21,419 nucleotides of DNA from Candidatus Sumerlaeota bacterium (GTDB taxonomy: Bacteria; Sumerlaeota; Sumerlaeia; JADFCT01). The DNA lies in assembly GCA_026398575.1 (NCBI GenBank), contig JAPLSP010000722.1, positions 1-21,419 of the forward strand, given 5' to 3'. This document shows positions 12,690-19,603 of the stretch, piece by piece; the first letter of the stretch is position 1; each line of letters begins with the position of its first letter. The position numbers were made by a program, and so were the translations under genes. The notes under the pieces were generated by a model, which did no database searches, had not been told where the DNA came from, and saw nothing but the letters and a program-made list of their open reading frames with translations.

Positions 12690-15107
12690 ATGAGACGACC
12701 CGGAAAAGACGCCTGCAAAATCATGGTGGCAATGTGCCTGGCCGCCATCCTGGCTGTTTCCGCCGGCGCGCAGGAAAAAGGCGCCGCCCCGGCCCCGATC
12801 AGCATCAGCGGCGTCTATCCGCATCTGGCCGTGTTCAACGAATACGGCGAATGCGGCATTGGCGCCGTGGTTCCCTGGGCGGGAAAGCTGTGGTATATGA
12901 CCTACCCGCCTCACATGCCCAAGGGCGGCAATGACAAGCTCTACGCAGTGGATGAGAACTGGAAACTCGAAACGCTGCCCGAGAGCGTCGGCGGAACCAA
13001 TGCCGGGCGAATGATCCATCGCGAGTCCAATCAGCTTATCATCGGCCCCTACTTCATCAGCGCCGAAGGCAAAGTTCGCGCGGTGGATTTGAAAAAGATG
13101 CCGGGACGCATCACCGCCGTCGCGCGGCATCTGACCGATCCGGCAAACAAGGCATATTTTATGGGGATGGAGGAAGAGTTCTACGAAGTCAACGTCAAGA
13201 CGCTTGAATTCGCGTCCATCAAGAAACCCGATCTGCCGGGAAATCACGCCAAGGGTGGCTATACGGCGCAGGGACGGTTCGTCTTTTCGAACAACGGCAA
13301 GGGCGGCGTCCTGGCGGAATGGGACGGCAAGAACTGGACCGTTGTCCATCAGACAAACTTCGTCGAGGTGACCGGCCCCGGCGGAATCTACGGCGCCGCA
13401 ACGGATGACGATCCCCTCTGGGCGACGGGTTGGGACAAGCGGTCGGTGATCCTCAAACTCCTCGACAAAGGCAAATGGCATACCTATCGCCTTCCCAAAG
13501 CCGACTACTCGTATGGCGCGGATCACGGCTGGTACACCGAGTGGCCGCGCATCCGCGACGTGGGACGCGACAAGCTCCTGATGGATATGTTCGGGATGCT
13601 GTATGATTTCCCCAAAACATTTTGCGCTGAGGCTACGGGCGGTATTCGCCCGCTTTCGACGCACCTGCGGATGATCGTGGATTTTTGCGAATGGAAGGGG
13701 AAGATTGCTTTCGTCAGCGACGACACTTCGATTATGCAGAATTCTCTTGCGGGCCAATCGCAGTCGAATCTGTGGTTCGTCAATCCGGACGATCTGAAGA
13801 AGTTTGGAAAACCGGCGGGTTGGGGCGGCCCTTGGGTGGAAGATGACGTGAAGGCCGATACGCCGTCGGATCCATTTTTTTGTGCGGGATTCAGCAAACG
13901 CGTTCTCCATCTCAGTCATCATAGCGCCGATGCGGTGAAAGTTTTTATCGAGTTGGATCGCACGGGCAAGGGCGCATGGGAGGCTTATCAGACAATCGGC
14001 GTGCCGCCGAACGGATATATCTTTCATCTGATTCCGCCGGACGTTCAGGCCGAGTGGATGCGCTTGAAAACCGACGTGGACGCAAAACAGGTCACAGCCT
14101 ATTTCCATTTCTCATCGGCCGACCGCTCGATGGATGAAGCGATTGTTCAGTCGGTGGCGAACACAATCGCGGCGGCGGGAAAACCGGCGTCGTCGGCGAC
14201 GCCTGCCGTTGGCGCGCGCTCGGAAGGCGTCATCCGTCCGCGCGGCGACAATCTGCGCACGATGAACTTCCTGGCCGATCAGATCGGCGCCGATGGGAAA
14301 GCCGCCGGCGAAGGCTATTATGAAATCGGCGAAGACATGAAACTGCGCCGGGTGGACGATGCGAAATCGGTCGCGTATATGAAAGACAAAGCCAGCGTCA
14401 AGGGCGCCGGATTCAAGGTGGATGAGGCTTCCGTCATCGTCACCGATTCCAAGACCAAACAAAACTACCGCCTGCCCAAAAGCGATCCGATTTTCGACAA
14501 GGCAGGCCCAAGCGGCTGGCCTCGCGCTCTGCGCGAAGTGGTGACCGAGCGCAATCTGCTGAACGCTTGTGGAACGTTTTACCAGGTTCCGCGCGAAGAC
14601 GCCGGCGGCTATCGCCTGATGAAGCCGGTGGCCACGCATAATCGCCTGATCCAGGATTTCTGCACGTGGCGCGGAATGCTGGCGCTGACGGGAGCGCTCG
14701 CGGGCGCCGCGAATGACGGGCATTTGATCGCCTCGGACGACGGCAAGGCGGGATTGTGGTTCGGCGTCGTGGATGATTTATGGTCCTTCGGAAAGCCGCG
14801 CGGCATTGGCGGTCCCTGGAAGAAAACGGCAGTCAAATCCGGCGAGCCTTCCGATCCTTATCTGATGACCAACTACGACAAGAAGATGCTGGAGCTGTCG
14901 CATGACGCAAGCGCCGAAGTGGAATTCAAAATAGAAGTGGACGTGGTGGACAGCATGGACAAGGCGATATGGAGCGTTTACAAGACCATCAAAGTCCCGC
15001 CGCGCGAAACCATGCGGCATGAATTCCCCGACGGCTACAACGCGCATTGGGCGCGGGTCACAACGAATCGCGACTGCGCTGCGACGGCGTGGTTTATTTA
15101 CGAGTAA
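12690..15107 (+). CDS. Secreted protein of unknown function with an internal duplication, 805 residues
   Basis: I do not recognise a named family. A signal peptide (residues 1-27, cleavage near AGA-Q) sends it out of the cytoplasm. Residues about 45-300 have short repeated W/Y-containing strands (GKLWYMTYPP, NKAYFMGMEEEFYEV, WATGWDKRS) that suggest a beta-propeller. The module at about 302-475 is duplicated at about 628-804. Both share DFC-W-G, LWF---DDL--FGKP-G-GGPW, PSDP, L-LSH, TI-VPP and a final W-R--T--D---TA-F. Between them, residues about 500-600 form a linker with an unrelated small domain. AAAGGAGG at 12675-12682 gives a strong start. A TATAAT at 12612-12617 lacks a good -35 partner. 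It may bind or process extracellular carbohydrate, but there is no catalytic signature I can name. Confidence 0.85.
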   Translation: MRRPGKDACKIMVAMCLAAILAVSAGAQEKGAAPAPISISGVYPHLAVFNEYGECGIGAVVPWAGKLWYMTYPPHMPKGGNDKLYAVDENWKLETLPESVGGTNAGRMIHRESNQLIIGPYFISAEGKVRAVDLKKMPGRITAVARHLTDPANKAYFMGMEEEFYEVNVKTLEFASIKKPDLPGNHAKGGYTAQGRFVFSNNGKGGVLAEWDGKNWTVVHQTNFVEVTGPGGIYGAATDDDPLWATGWDKRSVILKLLDKGKWHTYRLPKADYSYGADHGWYTEWPRIRDVGRDKLLMDMFGMLYDFPKTFCAEATGGIRPLSTHLRMIVDFCEWKGKIAFVSDDTSIMQNSLAGQSQSNLWFVNPDDLKKFGKPAGWGGPWVEDDVKADTPSDPFFCAGFSKRVLHLSHHSADAVKVFIELDRTGKGAWEAYQTIGVPPNGYIFHLIPPDVQAEWMRLKTDVDAKQVTAYFHFSSADRSMDEAIVQSVANTIAAAGKPASSATPAVGARSEGVIRPRGDNLRTMNFLADQIGADGKAAGEGYYEIGEDMKLRRVDDAKSVAYMKDKASVKGAGFKVDEASVIVTDSKTKQNYRLPKSDPIFDKAGPSGWPRALREVVTERNLLNACGTFYQVPREDAGGYRLMKPVATHNRLIQDFCTWRGMLALTGALAGAANDGHLIASDDGKAGLWFGVVDDLWSFGKPRGIGGPWKKTAVKSGEPSDPYLMTNYDKKMLELSHDASAEVEFKIEVDVVDSMDKAIWSVYKTIKVPPRETMRHEFPDGYNAHWARVTTNRDCAATAWFIYE

Positions 15108-15201
15108 GCATCATTCACGAATCATGCGATTGAATGGCTAACGGCTTGGATGATGGAATCAGAGCATTTCAATCCTGCAAAGACTAAGCGAAGAGGAACT
15201 C

Positions 15202-17334
15202 ATGAAAACTTATCCGAGCGAGGGCCAATTTCTAAGAAGCCCAGTTTCTTTGGCATTGTTGAATTGCCTCCGGCAAGACGAGACAGAGTGTGGGCTTAAA
15301 GAAGCGTCGCTTTATCTTTCTTTCCCTATTTACAGGGATGAAGAAGGTGGTGCTCTGATAGCTGATTGTCTCATGGTTTCAGCGCAATATGGTGTCATTG
15401 CATTTGCTTTGTCAAATGAAGGACAACTGTCGGAAGGGGAGTTCAGCCGTTGCAGGGAGATTATTGAACAGGTTCCTTCCTATATTCAATCGCGTTTGAT
15501 AAAGAATCGCCAGCTTAGGAAAAACCCAACTCGTCTTGCATTTGATATTACTCCAGTGATCTATAGCCCATTCATTTCTGAGCTTCCCCATGCTATAGAG
15601 GGGATTAAATGGGCAAGTTCTGATGATGCTCTTATCGGAATTCTTAGAGAAACTAATAATCCAATAGATGAAGGTACATTTCAGGAGCTTATAGCAACCA
15701 TTGAAGGCGCGAAGGGCATGATACGCCCAAAGCTACGAAGCCTAGCTACTCAGGATGTTTCCTCAAAGGGAAAACAAATTGAGCTAATGGAAGCGGCAAT
15801 AACATTATTCGATCAACAGCAAAAGTTAGGAATCATGGGAACTATATCAGGGCCTCAGCGAATTCGAGGGCTTGCTGGTTCTGGGAAGACGGTAGTTCTA
15901 TCAATGATGGCAGCTCTTACACATCTTAGGTATCCTGATGCAAAGATAGCCTACACTTTTTATACGAAAAGCCTTTATCAGCATATAAAGCGATTGATTA
16001 CACGATTCTATCGACAGTTTGATGACAGAGATCCTGACTGGGAAAATGGAGTTCATATATTGCATGGCTGGGGTGGAAGTAGCACTCCAGGAATATACTG
16101 GGAAGCTTGTGAATCCCAAGGAGTTCCGGCATTGACATATCGGCAGGCAAGTGCAGTTGCCACCGCCGACAAATTTGACTACGCTTGTGCTTCCTTGCTA
16201 TCTACAACGAAGATTAATCCAATATATGATTATATCATGATTGATGAAGGACAGGATTTTCCAGTTTCATTTGTTCGATTGTGCCATCAGCTTTCGACGG
16301 ATGGCAAATTTGTTCTTGCATATGATGAACTTCAAACGATATTCCAATCAACGGCTCCAAGTGAGGCTGATATCTTTGGATCTGAGGATGGGAATCCTAA
16401 AGCGAGCTTTGAGGAAGATATTGTATTGCATAAATGTTATCGAAATCCGAGAGAGATAATAGTTGCAGCCCATGCACTGGGTTTTGGCATATATAGTAAT
16501 CGGATAATTCAAATTCTTGAAAACCGTGAACATTGGGAGGATCTAGGCTATACAGTAATTGAGGGCGAGTTCAAACAAGGCTCCCAAATGAAAATAGAGC
16601 GTCCAGAAGGAAACTCAAACACATTTCTATCAAAATCAGGGAGTTTTGATGATATTGTAAAAGCCGAATCATATATGGCGGGGAAGGATGAAATCGCTGC
16701 GGTGGTCAAAAGCATCCAGGCAGACATAAAGTGCGGTTTGCTTCCTGAAGACATCCTTGTTGTCACCGTGGATGATCGTAACGCCAAGCAATACTTATCC
16801 GATATAGAATGCTCCCTTAATAACAAAGGCATTTCCTGTAACAATTTACACACAGACACATTTGGGATTTGCGATTTTAGCAAAGAAAAAAGAGTTACGC
16901 TTGCTACAGTTCATAAGGCCAAAGGCAATGAGGCCTTCATGGTGTATGTTGTTGGGGTAGACTCAGTGATGTATAATTCTGATGCTCGCAGCCGCAATAT
17001 GCTTTTCACAGCTATAACAAGGGCGAAAGGATGGGTAAGCTTAAGTGGTGTTGGCCCATATGCGGAACAATGCAAAAAGGAACTCAGTCAAGTTAAGAAG
17101 AACTTTACGTATCGAGTATTCAGCTATCCTGGCCCGAAAGACTTAAAGGTCATGAAACGTGATCTCGCTGAAGCAGCGGATCGAAAACTAAGAAAGAAAC
17201 GATTGCACGATCAACTTGAGGAGTATACGCATGAGGAAATTGAAGAAGTGCTCAAATCAAAAAAACAAAAGGGGATTGATCGCGACAAGTTTAAAGTGAA
17301 AGGAAGAGTCTATGATCGGCGCAGGGGAGTTTAA
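15202..17334 (+). CDS. Superfamily 1 (UvrD/Rep-like) helicase with a degenerate NERD-like nuclease domain
   Basis: A 710-residue ATP-driven helicase or translocase. Residues about 1-120 resemble a NERD-type PD-(D/E)xK fold: ALIADCLMVSAQYGVIAFALSN aligns by eye with the usual hydrophobic-D, two strands, then E-x-K. Here D55 is kept, but the E and K positions are A69 and S71, so the nuclease is probably dead. The helicase core has GLAGSGKT (223-230, K229), DEGQDFP (348-354), YDELQTIF, CYRNPREI (R414), TVHKAKGNE (about H571) and FTAITRAKGW (R607). AGAGGA lies just before the ATG. The gene is strikingly AT-rich and uses AT-ending codons, unlike both flanks, which suggests horizontal transfer. It overlaps the next gene by 23 bp. 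It is probably part of a two-gene defence-type module; repair is the alternative. Confidence 0.9.
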   Translation: MKTYPSEGQFLRSPVSLALLNCLRQDETECGLKEASLYLSFPIYRDEEGGALIADCLMVSAQYGVIAFALSNEGQLSEGEFSRCREIIEQVPSYIQSRLIKNRQLRKNPTRLAFDITPVIYSPFISELPHAIEGIKWASSDDALIGILRETNNPIDEGTFQELIATIEGAKGMIRPKLRSLATQDVSSKGKQIELMEAAITLFDQQQKLGIMGTISGPQRIRGLAGSGKTVVLSMMAALTHLRYPDAKIAYTFYTKSLYQHIKRLITRFYRQFDDRDPDWENGVHILHGWGGSSTPGIYWEACESQGVPALTYRQASAVATADKFDYACASLLSTTKINPIYDYIMIDEGQDFPVSFVRLCHQLSTDGKFVLAYDELQTIFQSTAPSEADIFGSEDGNPKASFEEDIVLHKCYRNPREIIVAAHALGFGIYSNRIIQILENREHWEDLGYTVIEGEFKQGSQMKIERPEGNSNTFLSKSGSFDDIVKAESYMAGKDEIAAVVKSIQADIKCGLLPEDILVVTVDDRNAKQYLSDIECSLNNKGISCNNLHTDTFGICDFSKEKRVTLATVHKAKGNEAFMVYVVGVDSVMYNSDARSRNMLFTAITRAKGWVSLSGVGPYAEQCKKELSQVKKNFTYRVFSYPGPKDLKVMKRDLAEAADRKLRKKRLHDQLEEYTHEEIEEVLKSKKQKGIDRDKFKVKGRVYDRRRGV

Positions 17335-18013
17335 AAGCCAGCTCAACGATGTCGAGCATATTCTCAAAACGATTAATATGCTCGATAGCAGGCAGAGATT
17401 TCCTCAAAAATGCCCTGGGCGGGCGGAATTAAAAAAAATGAGTTATCGGCAGATTTACGAACGGCTTGTTAGTGATAATGTCTACGATTTTAAGCTCTCA
17501 GATAATTCATTGTTGATATTTGAAAACGAGGATGGCAATGAGCTTCGTTATTGTTATTACGAATGTCCACAACGTCTAATGTCTTATGAGGACTTTGTCT
17601 TGAGTTCTTTGGGGATTGAGCTCAACGACCCAAATATCGAGCAAATCTTAAATGAAATCGGCGATAGTTCGAGAAATGAATATGAGCAATATGTTGAGAC
17701 TGAAGAACTCAAGACAGCTGTAACTCCAATAAGATATGACTATGCTCCTGGAGATTACAGAGAAGGAGTTCATCCGGCATCTCATATTCACTGTGGCTTC
17801 GAGAGCCAAATACGCATAGCGACAGTCAAGATCATGAATCCTATTTCCTTTCTGCTAATGATTATGCGGCAATGTTATCCTTTAGCTTGGGAAAAGAAGC
17901 TTCTGTGCCATAGCAAGAAAGCGGTATGGTGCAAGAACGTCCGCGACCACATAACACCCATTCACAAGAAATATTTCCGAGCGCTGGACAAAATGGAAAT
18001 ATTCCTACAATGA
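17312..18013 (+). CDS. DUF2290-family protein, partner of the helicase
   Basis: A 233-residue cytoplasmic protein without signal or membrane segments. It resembles the DUF2290 family: an N-terminal helical part with SYRQIYERLVSDNVYDFKLSDNS split over SYRQIYE and YDFKLSDNSLL, a YYECP segment, then the most conserved block IRYDY followed by HPASHIHCGF (from H154), RIA and NPISFLLMIMRQCYP. The family's function is unknown. The ATG lies inside the helicase gene (23-bp overlap), with AAGGA at 17300-17304, 7 nt upstream, so the two are one operon and probably act together. Like the helicase it is AT-rich. The first residues before the overlap end could be trimmed to M19 or M24, but no better start site is visible. 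Which protein is effector and which sensor is unknown. Confidence 0.82.
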   Translation: MIGAGEFKSQLNDVEHILKTINMLDSRQRFPQKCPGRAELKKMSYRQIYERLVSDNVYDFKLSDNSLLIFENEDGNELRYCYYECPQRLMSYEDFVLSSLGIELNDPNIEQILNEIGDSSRNEYEQYVETEELKTAVTPIRYDYAPGDYREGVHPASHIHCGFESQIRIATVKIMNPISFLLMIMRQCYPLAWEKKLLCHSKKAVWCKNVRDHITPIHKKYFRALDKMEIFLQ

Positions 18014-18071
18014 TATTCGTCAACCATGAGGATTGCCGCACCACTAGAGCATAACCTTGAGGGCTTACGCA

Positions 18072-19409
18072 ATGAGTACGTATTCCATTCCTGATTTCAC
18101 AATCCAACGCCTGGGCGCGGCGCGGTATGAATCGCCGCTGCCGCTGTCGGACGTGCCTAATGATCATATCGGCGACTTTGTGCGCGAGGACGAACGCGTC
18201 ATCTATGATCCAAACATGGAGGAAGTTCAGCGCGCGCTGGCTGAGGGGCGCGAACCGCTTTCGCTGGAGGTGGCCGGGCCGCGGCACAAGCTGTTCTTCG
18301 AGCCGGGCAAGGCGCGCGCCGCCGTCGTCACGTGCGGCGGCCTGTGCCCCGGCATCAATGACGTCATCCGCGCCCTGACGCTCTGCCTCTGGCATCACTA
18401 CAGAATCCGCGACATCTTCGGGGCGCGATACGGCTATTGGGGCTTGACGCCGGAAAATTTCGGCGAGGCGATGCGGCTCGATCCGGACGTTGTGGATCAC
18501 ATTCATCATGAGGGCGGGACGATCCTGCGCTCTTCGCGCGGGCCCCAGGATGTCGCGCGCATGGTGGATACGCTGGAGCGAAATCGGATAGACATGCTCT
18601 TCACGATCGGCGGCGACGGCACGCAGCGCGGCGCGCTGGCGATTGCGCAGGAGATCGGGCAGCGCGGGCTGCCCATCGCCGTCGTCGGCGTGCCGAAGAC
18701 GATTGACAATGATATCTGCCACACCGAGCGCACGTTCGGCTTTGAGACGGCATTTTCGATTGCGCGCGATATTCTGGTGGGCGCGCACACCGAGGCGCGC
18801 TGCGCCATGAACGGCGTCGGGTTGGTCAAGCTGATGGGGCGGCGATCCGGATATATCACCGCGCGCGCGGCGCTGGCTTCGGGAGAAGCGAACTTTGTTT
18901 TGATTCCCGAAGCGCCTTTTGACCTCGACGGGCCGCGCGGTTTTCTGGCGGCGCTCGAAGCGCGGCTGCGCGACCGCAAACACGCGCTGGTCGTCGTTGC
19001 GGAAGGCGCGGGACAGGATATGCTGCAAGAGGAAGCGGCGCGCCTCGAGACCGACCGCTCGGGCAACGTGGCGCTGGCGGATATCGGCCTCTACCTCAAA
19101 CGGCGCATCGAGCAATATCTCGCCGCAAGGGACATGGATTTCACGGTCAAGTACATTGATCCCAGCTATATCATCCGTTCCCTGCCGGCCAACGCCTCGG
19201 ACGCCGTGTTCTGCCAGGAACTGGCGCGCGCCGCCGTTCACGCGGCGATGACGGGGCGCACCGGGATGATCGTTGGCTACTGGAACCAACACTATACGCA
19301 TGTCCCGATCGCGCCGGCGATTGGCAGCCGCAAGGCAATTGACACCGACGGCCCCGAATGGCGGGCCGTCATGGAAGCGACCGGGCAGCCGCCGACGATG
19401 AAGAACTGA
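18072..19409 (+). CDS. 6-phosphofructokinase, plant/trypanosomatid-like group; probably ATP-dependent
   Basis: A 445-residue glycolytic enzyme that phosphorylates fructose 6-phosphate. Motifs: TCGGLCPGIND (87-97), IGGDGTQRG (179-187), GVPKTIDND (206-214; D212 is the catalytic base), MGRRSGYIT and YIDPSYIIRS. The phosphoryl-donor positions are informative. The residue after the Asp in GGDGT is Gly (G183), as in ATP-using enzymes; PPi enzymes have Asp there. The PKTIDND lysine (K209) occurs in PPi enzymes and also in plant and trypanosomatid ATP enzymes. ATP use is therefore inferred. A TTG start at 18057 is possible, but TGAGGG at 18058-18063 is 8 nt before ATG 18072. The gene is GC-rich, in sharp contrast to the AT-rich cassette ending 58 bp upstream. 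Confidence 0.92.
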   Translation: MSTYSIPDFTIQRLGAARYESPLPLSDVPNDHIGDFVREDERVIYDPNMEEVQRALAEGREPLSLEVAGPRHKLFFEPGKARAAVVTCGGLCPGINDVIRALTLCLWHHYRIRDIFGARYGYWGLTPENFGEAMRLDPDVVDHIHHEGGTILRSSRGPQDVARMVDTLERNRIDMLFTIGGDGTQRGALAIAQEIGQRGLPIAVVGVPKTIDNDICHTERTFGFETAFSIARDILVGAHTEARCAMNGVGLVKLMGRRSGYITARAALASGEANFVLIPEAPFDLDGPRGFLAALEARLRDRKHALVVVAEGAGQDMLQEEAARLETDRSGNVALADIGLYLKRRIEQYLAARDMDFTVKYIDPSYIIRSLPANASDAVFCQELARAAVHAAMTGRTGMIVGYWNQHYTHVPIAPAIGSRKAIDTDGPEWRAVMEATGQPPTMKN

Positions 19410-19419
19410 GAAACGCATA

Positions 19420-19454
19420 ATGTAAAATGTAAAATGAAGAATGCAAAATGAAAA
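19420..19454. repeat. Five ATGNAAA-type heptamers, same family as 5424-5574
   Basis: Units ATGTAAA, ATGTAAA, ATGAAGA, ATGCAAA and ATGAAAA run without indels just after the phosphofructokinase stop. The family is the one that interrupts the ABC operon some 14 kb away, so it is dispersed through the genome. No inverted partner array is seen here. Confidence 0.75.
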
Positions 19455-19535
19455 GTGAGCCGCTTGCGAGACAAGTCTAGACAAATACACAAGAAAATCT
19501 CGCACAAAAGCGCAAGATGGCTGAAGTTTGATTTC

Positions 19536-19560
19536 TTTGCGTCTCCGCGTCTCTGCGCGA
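19536..19560. repeat. Inverse-orientation copy of the GACGCGGA octamer repeat
   Basis: TTTGCGTCTCCGCGTCTCTGCGCGA is mostly the reverse complement of the AGACGCGG family at 3251-3357. It lies between the heptamers at 19420 and the start of the methyltransferase-caspase gene. The remainder of this 194-bp gap shows nothing else. Confidence 0.6.
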
Positions 19561-19603
19561 GAGCTGGAGTTTTCGACTTAATAGGATACTGGATAAAAGG
19601 GCT

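Noticed and set aside
12471..14108. Very long - strand open frame (545 codons), and similar ones at 5613-6875, 10558-11826, 11124-12437 and 17862-19505
   Set aside because: Each lies opposite well-supported genes and shows no recognisable motifs; GC-rich codon use commonly creates such antisense frames.
18057..18071. Upstream TTG start for the phosphofructokinase
   Set aside because: The TGAGGG ribosome binding site is inside this extension and fits the ATG at 18072.
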